Source: Clusia tigrina (lineage: Eukaryota > Arthropoda > Insecta > Diptera > Clusiidae). Taken from it: DNA of 64,000 bases. Position 1 is the first letter of the stretch, and every line of letters starts with the position of its first letter. Positions 47,081-60,890 of the stretch are shown one piece after another. The stretch covers positions 212,396,325 through 212,460,324 of the forward strand of contig OV050030.1 of the NCBI GenBank assembly GCA_920105625.2. Direction: 5' to 3'. The notes below the pieces were generated by a model that worked only from the letters and a program-made list of their open reading frames with translations, did not search any database and had not been told where the DNA came from. A program made the translations under genes and the position numbers.

Positions 47081-50000
47081 CTTGAGTCCCAAATCAAAGA
47101 CTGATAAAACTTCAAAATGCTCTAACTTCTATACGGTGCGATATATACCTATCAAAGTATGCAACATTCAAATGCTTGTAACTTTTTACTGGAACGTCAT
47201 AAAACCTTGAAATTTGGTGACAGTAAAGCACTCGAGCCTCTAATCAATTTAAGTTATTGCTCATAGCTATGCTACCCTTAGTCCCAAATCAACCACTGAT
47301 AAAACTTCAAATGGACCTAACTTCTATACGGTGCGTCCTACACCTATCAAAGTTTGCAACAATAAAATGCTTGAAAATTTTTACTGGAGCGTCATAAAAC
47401 CTTGAAATTTGGTGACAATAAAGTACTCGAGCCTCTTATCAATTCAAGCTATCGCTCATAGCTATGCTACCCTTGAGTCCCAAATCAAACACTGATAAAA
47501 CTTCAAATGGCCCTAACTTCTATACGGTGCGTCCTATACCTATCAAAGTTTGCAACAATCAAATGCTTGTAACTTTTTACTGGAGCTTAATAAAAGCTTG
47601 AAATTTTGTGACAATAAAGTACTCGAGCCTCTTAACAATTTAAGCTATCGCTCATAGCTATGCTACCCTTGAGTCCCAAATCATACACTGATAAATCTTC
47701 AAACGGCCCTAATTTCTATACGGTGCGTCCTATACCTATCAAAGTTTGCAACAATCAAATGCTTGTTACTTTTTACTGGAGCTTAAAAAATCTTGAAATT
47801 TTGTGACAATAAAGCACTCGAGCCTCTTATCAATTTAAGCTATCGCTCATAGCTATGCTACCCTTGAGTCCCAAATCAAACACTGATAAAACTTCAAATG
47901 GCCCTAACTTCTATACGGTGCGTCCCACACCTATCAAAGTTTGCAACAATAAAATGCTTGAAAATGTTTACTTTAGCGTCATAAAACCTTGAAATTTGGT
48001 GACAATAAAGTACTCGAGCCTCTTATCAATTCAAGCTATCGCTCATAGCTATGCTACACTTGAGTCCCAAATCAAACACTCATAAAACTTCAAATGGCCC
48101 TAACTTATATACGGTGCATCCTACACCTATCAAACTTTTCAACAATCAAATGCTTGTAACTTCTTACTGGACAGTCTTAAAATCTTGAAATTTTGTGACA
48201 AAAAAGTACTCGAGCGTCTTTTAAATTTAAGCTATCGCTCGGAGCTATGCTACCCTTGAGTCCCAAATCTACCACTGCTAAGACTTCAAATGGCCCCAAC
48301 GGTGCGTCATATACCTATCAAAGTTTGCAACAATCAAATGCTTGTAACTTTTTACTGGAGCGTCATAAAATCTTGAAATTTTGTGACAATAAAGTACTCG
48401 AGCCTCTTATCAATTTAACCTATCGCTAATAGCTATGCTACCCTTGAGTCCCAAATCAAACACTGATAAAACTTCAAATGGCCCTAACTTCTATACGGTG
48501 CGTCCTATACCTATCAAAGTTTGCAACAATCAAATGCTTGTAACTTTTTACTGGAGCGTCATAAAACCTTGAAATTTTGTGACAATAAAGTACTCGAGCC
48601 GCTTGTCAATTTAAGCTATCACTTATAGCTATGCTACCCTTGAGTCCCAAATCAAACACTGGTAAAACTTCAAATGGCCCTAACTTCTATACGGTGCGTC
48701 CTACACCTATCAATCTTTTCAACACTCAAATGCTTGCAACTTCTTACTGGTTAGTCATAAAATCTTGAAATTTTGTGACAATAAAGTACTCGAGCCTCTT
48801 GTAAATTGAAGCTATCGCTCATAGCTATGCTACCCTTGAGAAACAAATCAAACACTGATTAAACTTCGAATGGCCCTAACTTCTATACGGTGCGTCCTAT
48901 TTCTATCAAAGTTTGCAAGAATCAAATGCTTGTAACTTTTTACTGGAGCTTAATAAAATCTTGAAATTTTGTGACAATAAAGTACTCGAGCCTCTTGTCA
49001 ATTTAAGCTATCGCTCATAGCTATGCTACCCTTGAGACCCATATCAAACACTGATAAAACTTCAAATGGCCCTAACTTATATACGGTGCATCCTATACCT
49101 ATCGAAGTTTACAACAATCAAATGCTTGTAACTTTTTACTGGAGCGTAATAAAATCTTGAAATTTTCTGACAATAAAGAACTCGAGCCTCTTATCAATTT
49201 AAGTTATCATAGCTATGCTACCACTGAGTCCCAAATCAAACACTGATAAAACTTCAAATGGCCCTAACTTCTATACGGTGCATGCCACACCTTTCAAAGT
49301 TTGCAACAATCAAATGCTTGAGTCCCAAATCAAACACTGATAAAATTTCAAATGGCCCTAACTTCTATACAGTGCGTCCCACAGCTATAAAAGTTTGCAA
49401 CAATCAAAAGCATTCTATACCTATCGAAGTTTGCAACAATCAAATGCTTGTAACTTTTTACTTGTGCGTCATAAAACCTTGAAATTTTGTGAAAATAAAA
49501 GACTCGAACCTCTTATCAATTTAAGCTATCGCTCATAGCTGTGCTACCCACGAGTCCCAAATCAAATATTGATAAAACTTCAAATGGCCTTAGCTTCTAT
49601 ACGGTGCGTCCTACACCACTCAAAGTTTGCAACAATCAAATGCTTGTAACTTTTTACTGGAGCGTCATAAAACCTTGATATTTGGTCACAGTAAAGTACT
49701 CGAGCCTCTTATGAATTCAAGCTATCGCTCAAAGCTATGCTACCCTTGAGTCCCATATCAAACACTGATACAATTCCAAATGGCCCTACCTTCTATACGG
49801 TGCGTCGCAGACCTATAAAAGTTTGCAACAATCAAATTCTGCAAGTTTTTACTTGTGCGTCATAAAACCTTGAAATTTTGTGACAATAAAGTACTCGAGC
49901 CGCTTGTCAATTTAAGCTATCACTTATAGCTATGCTACCCTTGAGTCCCAAATCAAGCACTGATAGAACTTCAAATGGCCCTAACTTCTATACGGTGCGT

Positions 50001-50525
50001 CCTACACCTATCAAAGTTTGGAACAATCAAATGCTTGTAACTTTTTACTGGAGCGTCATAAAACCTAGAAATTTGGTGACAATAAAGTACTCGAGCCTCT
50101 TGTCAATTTAAGCTTTCGCTCATAGCTATGCTACCCTTAGTCCCAAATCAACCACTGCTAAAACTTCAAATGCACCTAACTTCTATACGGTGCGTCCTAC
50201 ACCTATCAAAGTTTGCAACAATCAAATGCTTGTAACTTTTTACTGGAGCGTCATAAAATCTTGAAATTTTGTGACATTAAAGAACTCGAGCCTCTTATCA
50301 ATTTAAGCTATTGCTCATAGCTATGCTACCCTTAGTCCCAAATCAACCACTGATAAAACTTCAAATGGACCTAACTTCTATACGGTGCGTCCTATACCTA
50401 TCAAAGTTTGCAACAATCAAGTGCTTGTAGCTTTTTACTGGAGCATAATAAAATCTTGAAATTTTGTGACAATAAAGTACTCGAGCCTCTTGTCAATTTA
50501 AGCTATCACTCATAGCTATGCTACC
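47081..50525 (+). repeat. HOR family 3 unit containing the Z monomer
   Basis: N' is followed by V* (CTTAGTCCCAAATCAACC, ATGGACCTAAC), a GGAGCTTAATAAAAGC monomer, CATACACTGATAAATC, CTTTAGCGTC, CACTCATAAAAC, then Z (TCTACCACTGCTAAGAC, GGCCCCAACGGTGCG, about 48258; 8 bp shorter between GGCCC and GGTGCG). A P-like monomer, a K/A fusion, the half-monomer module (49240-49485) and W follow. The first 1.1 kb recurs at 63068-64000. Confidence 0.78.
49240..49485 (+). repeat. Half-monomer plus 36-bp repeat module, copy 2
   Basis: The CTTG join is at 49317-49320. The repeated 36-bp segment begins near 49411 with a changed start (AAAAGCATTCTATACC). Otherwise it is as at 43640-43885. Confidence 0.84.
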
Positions 50526-52778
50526 CTTGAGTCCCAAATCAAAGACTGATAAAACTTCAAAGTGCCCTAACTTCTATACGGTGCGATATATACCTATCAA
50601 AGTATGCAACATTCAAATGCTTGTAACTTTTTACTGGAACGTCATAAAACCTTGAAATTTGGTGACAATAAAGCACTCGAGCCTCTAATCAATTTAAGCT
50701 ATTGCTCATAGCTATGCTACCCTTAGTCCCAAATCAACCACTGATAAAACTTCAAATGGACCTAACTTCTATACGGTGCGTCCTACACCTATCAAAGTTT
50801 GCAACAATAAAATGCTTGAAAATTTTTACTGGATCGTCATAAAACCTTGAAATTTGGTGACAATAAAGTACTCGAGCCTCTTATCAATTCAAGCTATCGC
50901 TCATAGCTATGCTACCCTTGAGTTCCAAATCAAACACTGATCTTCAAATGGCCCTAACTTCTATACGGTGCGTCCTATACCTATCAAAGTTTGCAACAAT
51001 CAAATGCTTGTAACTTTTTACTGGAGCTTAATAAAAGCTTGAAATTTTGTGACAATAAAGTACTCGAGCCTCTTAACAATTTAAGCTATCGCTCATAGCT
51101 ATGCTACCCTTGAGTCCCAAATCATACACTGATAAATCTTCAAACGGCCCTAATTTCTATACGGTGCGTCCTATACCTATCAAAGTTTGTAACAATCAAA
51201 TGCTTGTAACTTTTTACTGGAGCTTAAAAAATCTTGAAATTTTGTGACAATAAAGCACTCGAGCCTCTTATCAATTTAAGCTATCGCTCATAGCTATGCT
51301 ACCTTTGAGTCCCAAATCAAACACTGATAAAACTTCAAATGGCCCTAACTTCTATACGGTGCGTCCCACACCTATCAAAGTTTGCAACAATCAAATGCTT
51401 GTAACTTTTTACTGGAGCGTAATAAAATCTTGAAATTTTCTGACAATAAAGAACTCGAGCCTCTTATCAATTTAAGCTATCACTCATAGCTATGCTACCC
51501 TTGAGTCCCAAATCAAACACTGACAAAACTTCAAATGGCCCTAACTTCTATACGGTGCATCCCACACCTATCAAAGTTTGCAACAATCAAATGCTTGAGT
51601 CCCAAATCAAACACTGATAAAATTTCAAATGGCCCTAACTTCTATACAGTGCGTCCCACAGCTATAAAAGTTTGCAACAATCAAATGCATCCTATACCTA
51701 TCGAAGTTTGCAACAATCAAATGCTTGTAACTTTTTACTTGTGCGTCATAAAACCTTGAAATTTAGTGAAAATAAAAGACTCGAACCTCTTATCAATTTA
51801 AGTTATCGCTCATAGCTGTGCTACCCACGAGTCCCAAATCAAATATTGATAAAACTTCAAATGGCCTTAGCTTCTATACGGTGCGTCCTACACCACTCAA
51901 AGTTTGCAACAATCAAATGCTTGTAACTTTTTACTGGAGCGTCATAAAACCTCGAGCCTCTTATGAATTCAAGCTATCGCTCAAAGCTATGCTACCCTTG
52001 AGTCCCATATCAAACACTGATACAATTCCAAATGGCCCTACCTTCTATACGGTGCGTCCCACACCTATAAAAGTTTGCAACAATCAAATTCTGCAAGTTT
52101 TTACTTGTGCGTCATAAAACCTTGAAATTTTGTGACAATAAAGTACTCGAGCCGCTTGTCAATTTAAGCTATCACTTATAGCTATGCTACCCTTGAGTCC
52201 CAAATCAAGCACTGATAGAACTTCAAATGGCCCTAAATTCTATACGTTGCGTCCTACACCTATCAAAGTTTGGAACAATCAAATGCTTGTAACTTTTTAC
52301 TGGAGCGTCATAAAACCTAGAAATTTGGTGACAATAAAGTACTCGAGCCTCTTGTCAATTTAAGCTTTCGCTCATAGCTATGCTACCCTTAGTCCCAAAT
52401 CAACCACTGCTAAAACTTCAAATGGACCTAACTTCTATACGGTGCGTCCTACACCTATCAAAGTTTGCAACAATCAAATGCTTGTAACTTTTTACTGGAG
52501 CGTCATAAAATCTTGAAATTGTGTGACATTAAAGAACTCGAGCCTCTTATCAATTTAAGCTATAGCTCATAGCTATGCTACCCTTGAGTCCCAAATCAAA
52601 CACTGCTAAACCTTCAAATGGACCTACCTTCTATATGGTGCGTCCTATACCTATCAAAGTTTGCAACAATCAAGTGCTTGTAGCCTTTTACTGGAGCATA
52701 ATAAAATCTTGAAATTTTGTGACAATAAAGTACTCGAGCCTCTTGTCAATTTAAGCTATCACTCATAGCTATGCTACC
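50526..52778 (+). repeat. HOR family 3 unit without Z
   Basis: The same start as 47081 (N', V*, a GGAGCTTAATAAAAGC monomer with CACTGATCTTCAAATGG deletion near 50937, CATACACTGATAAATC). The Z-P-K/A run is missing, and the unit goes directly to the half-monomer module (51520-51757) and a W monomer. A 29-bp deletion joins ATAAAACC directly to CTCGAGCC at about 51950, losing the AATAAAG block. Then come GATAGAAC, CTTAGTCCC and M'. Length 2253. Confidence 0.78.
51520..51757 (+). repeat. Half-monomer plus 36-bp repeat module, copy 3
   Basis: The CTTG join is at 51594-51597 and the 36-bp repeat starts near 51690. It shares ACAGTGCGTCCCACAGC with copy 2, so these two are closest relatives. Confidence 0.84.
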
Positions 52779-55045
52779 CTTGAGTCCCAAATCAAAGACT
52801 GATAAAACTTCAAAATGCCCTACCTTCTATACGGTGCGATATATACCTATCAAAGTATGCAACATTCAAATGCTTGTAACTTTTTACTGGAACGTCATAA
52901 AACCTTGAAATTTGGTGACAATAAAGCACTCGAGCCTCTAATCAATTTAAGCTATTGCTCATAGCTATGCTACCCTTAGTCCCAAATCAACCACTGATAA
53001 AACTTCAAATGGACCTAACTTCTATACGGTGCGTCCTACACCTATCAAAGTTTGCAACAATAAAATGCTTGAAAATTTTTACTGGAGCGTCATAAAACCT
53101 TGAAATTTGGTGACAATAAAGTATTCGAGCCTCTTATCAATTCAAGCTATCGCTCATAGCTATGCTACCCTTGAGTCCCAAATCAAACACTGATAAAACG
53201 TCAAATGGCCCTAACTTCTATACGGTGCGTCCTATACCTATCAAAGTTTGCAACAATCAAATGCTTGTAACTTTTTACTGGAGCTTAAAAAATCTTGAAA
53301 TTTTGTGACAATAAAGCACTCGAGCCTCTTATCAATTTAAGCTATCGCTCATAGCTATGCTACCCTTGAGTCCCAAATCAAACACTGATAAAACTTCAAA
53401 TGGCCCTAACTTCTATACGGTGCGTCCCACACCTATCAAAGTTTGCAACAATAAAATGCTTGAAAATGTTTACTGGAGCGTCATAAAACCTTGAAATTTG
53501 GTGACAATAAAGTACTCGAGCCTCTTATCATTTCAAGCTATCGATCATAGCTATGCTACACTTGAGTCCCAAATCTACCACTGCTAAGACTTCAAATGGC
53601 CCCAACAGTGCGTCATATACCTATCAAAGTTTGCAACAATCAAATGCTTGTAACTTTTTACTAGAGCGTCATAAAATCTTGAAATTTTGTGACAATAAAG
53701 TACTCGAGCCTCTTATCAATTTAACCTATCGTTAATAGCTATGCTACCCTTGAGTCCCAAATCAAACACGTATAAAACTTCAAATGGCCCTAACTTCTAT
53801 ACGGTGCGTCCCACACCTATCAAAGTTTGCAACAATCCATTGCTTGCAACTTTTTACGGGAGCGTCATAAAACCTTGAAATTTTGTGACAATAAAGTACT
53901 CGAGCCGCTTGTCAATTTAAGCTATCACTTATAGCTATGCTACCCTTGAGTCCCAAATCAAACACTGATAAAACTTCAAATGGCCCTAACTTCTATACGG
54001 TGCGTCCTACACCTATCAATATTTTCAACACTCAATTGCTTGCAACTTCTTACTGGTTAGTCATAAAATCTTGAAATTTTGTGACAATAAAGTACTCGAG
54101 CCTCCGATTTAAGCTATCGCTCATAGCTATGCTACCCTTGAGAAACAAATCAAACACTGATTAAACTTCGAATGGCCCTAACTTCTATACGGTGCGTCCT
54201 ATTTCTATCAAAGTTTGCAAGAATCAAATGCTTGTAACTTTTTACTGGAGCTTAATAAAATCTTGAAATTTTGTGACAATAAAGTACTCGAGCCTCTTGT
54301 CAATTTAAGCTATCGCTCATAGCTATGCTACCCTTGAGACCCATATCAAACACTGATAAAACTTCAAATGGCCCTAACTTATATACGGTGCAATCTATAC
54401 CTATCGAAGTTTGCAACAATCAAATGCTTGTAACTTTTTACTGGAGCGTAATAAAATCTTGAAATTTTCTGACAATAAAGAACTCGAGCCTCTTATCAAT
54501 TTAAGTTATCATAGCTATGCTACCACTGAGTCCCAAATCAAACACTGATAAAACTTCAAATGGCCCTACCTTCTATACGGTGCATCCCACACCTATCAAA
54601 GTTTGCAACAATCAAATGTTTGAGTCCCAAATCAAACACTGATAAAATTTCAAATGGCCCTAACTTCTATACGGTGCGTCCCACACCTATAAAAGTTTGC
54701 AACAATCAAATGCATCCTATACCTATAAAAGTTTGCAACAATCAAATTCTGCAAGTTTTTACTTGTGCGTCATAAAACCTTGAAATTTTGTGACAATAAA
54801 GTACTCGAGCCTCTTATCAATTTAAGGTATCGCTCATAGCTATGCTACCCTTGAGAAACAAATCAAACACTGATTAAACTTCGAATGGCCCTAACTTCTA
54901 TACGGTGCATCCTATTTCTATGAAAGTTTGCAAGAATCAAATGCTTGTAACTTTTTACTGGAGCTTAATAAAATCTTGAAATTTTGTGACAATAAAGTAC
55001 TCGAGCCTCTTGTCAATTTAAGCTATCACTCATAGCTATGCTACC
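52779..55045 (+). repeat. HOR family 3 unit with Z, CATACAC monomer lost
   Basis: N', V*, then a monomer that switches to the GGAGCTTAAAAAATC tail (about 53280), so the CATACACTGATAAATC monomer is skipped. Z follows at about 53565 (GGCCCCAACAGTGCG), then a P-like monomer with ATATTTTC, a monomer end shortened to GCCTCCGATTTAAGC (about 54103), the K/A fusion, the half-monomer module (54545-54780) and a second K/A fusion. Length 2267. Confidence 0.78.
54545..54780 (+). repeat. Half-monomer plus 36-bp repeat module, copy 4
   Basis: The join word is mutated to ATGTTTGAG (about 54617-54625). The repeated segment is followed by the W-type end (AAATTCTGCAAG), not TTGTAAC, so the module has recombined with a W monomer. 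Confidence 0.82.
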
Positions 55046-56707
55046 CTTGAGTCCCAAATCAAAGACTGATAAAACTTCAAAATGCCCTAACTTCTATACG
55101 GTGCGATATATACCTATCAAAGTATGCAACATTCAAATGCTTGTAACTTTTTACTGGAACGTCATAAAACCTTGCAATTTGGTGACAATAAAGCACTCGA
55201 GCCTCTACTCAATTTAAGTTATTGCTCATAGCTATGCTACCCTTAGTCCCAAATCAACCACTGATAAAACTTCAAATGGACCTAACTTCTATACGGTGCG
55301 TCCTATACCTATCAAAGTTTGCAACAATCAAATGCTTGTAAGTTTTTACTTTAGCGTCATAAAAACCTTGAAATTTTGTAACAATAAAGTACACGAGCCT
55401 TTTATCAATTTAAGCTATCGCTCATAGCTATGCTACCCTTGAGCCCCAAATCAAACACTGATACAATTCCAAATGGCCCTACCTTCTATACGGTGCGTCC
55501 CACACCTATAAAAGTTTGCAACAATCAAATTCTGCAAGCTTTTACTTGTGCGTCATAAAACCTGTAAATTTTGTGACAATAAAATACTCGAACCTCTTAT
55601 CATTTTAAGCTATCGCTCATAGCTGTGCTACCCTCGAGTCCCAAATCAAACACTGATAAAACTTCAAATGGCCTTAACTTCTATACGGTGCGTCCTACAC
55701 CAATCAAAGTTTGCAACAATCAAATGCTTGTAACTTTTTACTGGAGCGTCATAAAACCTTGAAATTTGGTGACAATAAAGTACTCGAGCCTCTTATCAAT
55801 TCAAGCTATCGCTCATAGCTATGCTACCCTTGAGTCCCAAATCAAACACTGATAAAATTTCAAATGGCCCTAAATTCTATACGGTGCGTCCTATACCTAT
55901 CAAAGTTGGCAACAATCAAATGCTTGTAACTTTTTACTGGAGCTTAATAAAATCTTGAAATTTTGTGACAATAAAGTACTCGAGCCTCTCGTCAATTTAA
56001 CCTATCGCTCATAGCTATGCTACCTTTGAGTCCCAAATCAAACACTGATAAAAAGTCAAATGGCGCAAACTTCTATACGGTGCGTCCTATAGCTATCATA
56101 GTTTGCAACAATCAAATGCTAGTAACTTTTTAATGGAGCGTCATAAAATCTTGAAATTTTGTGACATTAAAGTACTCGAGCCTCTTATCAATTTAAGCTA
56201 TAGCTCATAGCTATGCTACCCTTGAGTCCCAAATCAAACACTGCTAAACCTTCAAATGGCCCTACCTTCTATATGGTGCGTCCTATACCTATCAAAGTTT
56301 GCAACAATCAAATGCTATCCTTGAGTCCCAAATCAAACACTGGTAAAAAAATATCCCTAAATTCTGTACTTTGCGTCCTACACTTATCAATGTTTGCAAC
56401 AATCAAATGCTTGTAACTTTTTACTGGAGCGTCATGAAATCTTGAAATTCTGTGACAATAGAGTACTCGAGCCTCTTATCAATTTAAGCTATCGCTCATA
56501 GCTATGCTACCCTTGAGTTCCAAATCAAACATTGATAAACCTTCAATTGGCCCTAACTTCTATACAGTGCGTCCTACACATATCAAAGTTTGCAACAATT
56601 AAATGCTTGCAACTTTTTACTGGAGCGTCATAAAACCTAGAAATTTTGTGACATTAAAGTACTCGAGCCTCTTGTCAATTTAAGCTATCACTCATAGCTA
56701 TGCTACC
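55046..56707 (+). repeat. HOR family 3 unit, W-X type
   Basis: N', then a V*/B' hybrid (ATGGACCTAAC front, TTACTTTAGCGTC back, about 55245-55345). W, X and a GATAAAATTTC monomer follow. An F-like monomer (GGCGCAAACTTC, TATAGCTATC, about 56060) then reappears more than 43 kb from the family 1 F copies. An M' monomer cut to AATGCTATCCTTGAG (about 56312) and a damaged T (GGTAAAAAAATATCCC, about 56341) complete it. Length 1662. Confidence 0.76.
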
Positions 56708-59664
56708 CTTGAGTCCCAAAACAAAGACTGATAAAACTTCAAAATGCCCTAACTTCTATACGGTGCGATATATACCTATCAAAGTATGCAACATTCAAAT
56801 GCTTGTAACTTTTTACTGGAACGTCATAAAACCTTGAAATTTGGTGACAATAAAGCACTCGAGCCTCTAATCAATTTAAGCTATTGCTCATAGCTATGCT
56901 ACCCTTAGTCCCAAATCAACCACTGATAAAACTTCAAATGGACCTAACTTCTATACGGTGCGTCCTACACCTATCAAAGTTTGCAACAATAAAATGCTTG
57001 AAAATTTTTACTGGAGCGTCATAAAACCTTGAAATTTGGTGACAATAAAGTACTCGAGCCTCTTATCAATTCAAGCTATCGCTCATAGCTATGCTACCCT
57101 TGAGTCCCAAATCAAACACTGATAAAACTTCAAATCGCCCTAACTTCTATACGGTGCGTCCTATACCTATCAAAGTTTGCAACAATCAAATGCTTGTAAC
57201 TTTTTACTGGAGCTTAATAAAAGCTTGAAATTTTGTGACAATAAAGTACTCGAGCCTCTTAACAATTTAAGCTACCGCTCATAGCTATGCTACCCTTGAG
57301 TCCCAAATCATACACTGATAAATCTTCAAACGGCCCTAATGTCTATACGGTGCGTCCTATACCTATCAAAGTTTGCAACAATCAAATGCTTGTAACTTTT
57401 TACTGGAGCTTAAAAAATCTTGAAATTTTGTGACAATAAAGCACTCGAGCCTCTTATCAATTTAAGCTATCGCTCATAGCTATGCTACCCTTGAGTCCCA
57501 AATCAAACACTGATAAAACTTCAAATGGCCCTAACTTCTATACGGTGCGTCCCACACCTATCAAAGTTTGCAACAATAAAATGCTTGAAAATGTTTACTG
57601 GAGCGTCATAAAACCTTGAAATTTGGTGACAATAAAGTACTCGAGCCTCTTATCAATTCAAGCTATCGCTCATAGCTATGCTACACTTGAGTCCCAAATC
57701 AAACACTGATAAAACTTCAAATGGCCCTAACTTATATACGGTGCATCCTACACCTATCAAACTTTTCAACAATCAAATGCTTGTAACTTCTTACTGGACA
57801 GTCTTAAAATCTTGAAATTTTGTGACAAAAAAGTACTCGAGCGTCTTTTAAATTTAAGCTATCGCTCGGAGCTATGCTACCCTTGAGTCCCAAATCTACC
57901 ACTGCTAAGACTTCAAATGGCCCCAACGGTGCGTCATATACCTATCAAAGTTTGCAACAATCAAATGCTTGTAACTTTTTACTAGAGCGTCATAAAATCT
58001 TGAAATTTTGTGACAATAAAGTACTCGAGCCTCTTATCAATTTAACCTATCGCTAATAGCTATGCTACCCTTGAGTCCCAAATCAAACACGTATAAAACT
58101 TCAAATGGCCCTAACTTCTATACGGTGCGTCCTACACCACTCAAAGTTTGCAACAATCAAATGCTTGTAACTTTTTACTGGAGCGTCATAAAACCTTGAA
58201 ATTTGGTGACAGTAAAGTACTCGAGCCTCTTATGAATTCAAGCTATCGCTCAAAGCTATGCTACCCTTGAGTCCCATATCAAACACTGATACAATTCCAA
58301 ATGGCCCTACCTTCTATACGGTGCGTCCCACACCTATAAAAGTTTGCAACAATCAAATTCTGCAAGTTTTTACTTGTGCGTCATAAAACCCTGATATTTT
58401 GTGACAATAAATTACTCGAGCCTCTTATCAATTTAAGCTATCGCTCATAGCTATGCTACCCTTGAGAAACAAATCAAACACTGATTAAACTTCGAATGGC
58501 CCTAACTTCTATACGGTGCGTCCTATTTCTATCAAAGTTTGCAAGAATCAAATGCTTGTAACTTTTTACTGGAGCTTAATAAAATCTTGAAATTTTGTGA
58601 CAATAAAGTACTCGAGCCTCTTGTCAATTTAAGCTATCGCTCATAGTTATGCTACCCTTGAGACCCATATCAAACACTGATAAAACTTCAAATGGCCCTA
58701 ACTTCTATCCGGTGCGTCCTATACCTATCAAAGTTTGCAACAATCAAATGCTTGTAACTTTTTACTAGAGCGTCATAAAAACCTTGAAATTTTGTAACAA
58801 TAAAGAACACGAGCCTTTTATCAATTTAAGCTATCGCTCATAGCTATGCTACCCTTGAGCCCCAAATCAAACACTGATACAATTCCAAATGGCCCTACCT
58901 TCTATACGGTGCGTCCCACACCTATAAAAGTTTGCAACAATCAAATTCTGCAAGCTTTTACTTGTGCGTCATAAAACCTGTAAATTTTGTGACAATAAAG
59001 TACTCGAACCTCTTATCATTTTAAGCTATCGCTCATAGCTGTGCTACCCTCGAGTCCCAAATCAAACACTGATAAAACTTCAAATGGCCTTAACTTCTAT
59101 ACGGTGCGTCCTACACCAATCAAAGTTTGCAACAATCAAATGCTTGTAACTTTTTACTGGAGCGTCATAAAACCTTGAAATTTGGTGACAATAAAGTACT
59201 CGAGCCTCTTATAAATTCAAGCTATCGCTCATAGCTATGCTACCCTTGAGTCCCAAATCAAACACTGATAAAATTTTAAATGGCCCTAAATTCTATACGG
59301 TGCGTCCTATACCTATCAAAGTTTGCAACAATCAAATGCTTGTAACTTTTTACTGGAGCTTAATAAAATCTTGAAATTTTGTGACAATAAAGTACTCGAG
59401 CCTCTTATCAATTTAAGCTATCGCTCATAGCTATACTACCCTTGAGTCCCAAATCAAACACTGATAAAATTTCAAATGGCCCTAACTTCTATACGGTGCA
59501 TGCTAACCCTATCAGACTTTGCAACATTCAAATGCTTGTAACTTTTTACTGGAGCGTCATAAAATCTTGAAATTTTGTGACAATAAAGTATCGAGCCTCT
59601 CGTCAATTTAAGCTATAGCTCATAGCTATGCTACCCTTGAGTCCCAAATCAAACACTGCTAAAC
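56708..59664 (+). repeat. HOR family 3 unit, Z and B'-W-X combined
   Basis: N', V*, CATACACTGATAAATC, CACACCTATC with ATAAAATGC, then Z at about 57885. The unit then leaves the 47081 pattern (about 58130, CACCACTCAAAG) and runs W, K/A fusion, B', W, X, a GATAAAATTTTAAATGG monomer and an E-like monomer (CATGCTAACCCTATCAGAC, about 59499), into M'. Z at 57885 matches that at 48258 more closely than that at 53565 (ACGGTGCG kept, and CGGAGC in the preceding dyad). Confidence 0.76.
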
Positions 59665-60890
59665 CTTCAAATGGCCCTACCTTCTATATGGTGCGTCCTA
59701 TACCTATCAAAGTTTGCAACAATCAAGTGCTTGTAGCTTTTTACTGGAGCATAATAAAATCTTGAAATTTTGTGACAATGAAGTACTCGAGCCTCTTGTC
59801 AATTTAAGCTATCACTCATAGCTATGCTACCCTTGAGTCCCAAATCAAAGACTGATAAAACTTCAAAATGCCCTAACTTCTATACGGTGCGATATATACC
59901 TATCAAAGTATGCAACATACAAATGCTTGTAACTTTTTACTGGAACGTCATAAAACCTTGAAATTTGGTGACAATAAAGTACTTGTGCCTCTTGTCAATT
60001 AAAGTTGTCGCTCATTGCTATGCTACCCTTGAGTCCCAAATCAAACACTGATAAGACAATGGCCCTAAATTCTGTACTTTGCGTCCTACAGTTATCAGAG
60101 TTTGCAACAATCAAATGCTTGTAACTTTTTACTGGAGCGTCATAAAATCTTGAAATTTTGTGACAAAAAAGTACTCGAGCCTCTTATCAATTTAAGCTAT
60201 CGCTCATAGCTATGCTACATTTGTGTGTCAAATCAAACACTGATGAACATTCAAATGGCCCTCACTTCTATATGGTGCGTCCTACACCTATCAAAGTTTG
60301 CAATAATCAAATGCTTGTAACTTTTTACTGGAGCGTCATAAAACCTTGAATTTTGGTGACAATAACTACTCGAGAGTCTTGTCAATTTAATCTGTCTCTC
60401 ATAGCTATGCTACCCTTGAGTCCCAAATCAAACACTGATAAAACTTCAAATGGCCCTAACTTCTATACGGTGCGTCTTATACCTATCAAAGATTGTCACA
60501 ATCAAATGCTTGTAACTTTTTACTAGAGCGTCATAGAATCTTAAAATTTTCAACATTCAAATGCTTGTAACTTCTTACTGGAGAGTCATAAAATCTTGAA
60601 ATTTTGTGACAATAAAGTACTCGAGCCTCTTATCAATTTAAGCTATCGCTCATAGCTATGCTACCCTTGAGTCCCAAATCAAACACTGATAAAACTTCAA
60701 ATGGCCCTAACTTCTATATGGTGCGTCCTACACTTATCAGAGTTTGCAATAATCAAATGCTTGTAACTTTTTACTGGAGCGTCATAAAACCTTGAAATTT
60801 GGTGACAATAAAGTACTCGAGAGTCTTGTCAATTTAATCTATCTCTCATAGCTATGCTACCCTTGAGTCCCAAATCAAACACTGATAAAA
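59665..60890 (+). repeat. 1226-bp tandem duplication, copy 1
   Basis: Six monomers: the rest of M', N', T (with CAGTTATCAGAG), U (TTTGTGTGTC, GATGAACATTC), the 55-bp-duplicated monomer and a CACTTATCAGAG monomer. Length 1226 = 6 x 196 + 55 - 4 - 1, from the 55-bp insertion, the 4-bp shorter T monomer and the shortened AATAACTACTCGAG. Every base I compared recurs 1226 bp later, except CAATGGCCC versus CAATGACCC. Confidence 0.93.
60491..60600 (+). repeat. 55-bp internal duplication (1226-bp copy 1)
   Basis: Halves 60491-60545 and 60546-60600, homologous to 18305-18414 including the ATCTTAAAATTTTCAACATTC join. The first half here has GATTGTCACAATC and TTACTAGAGCG. Confidence 0.87.
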
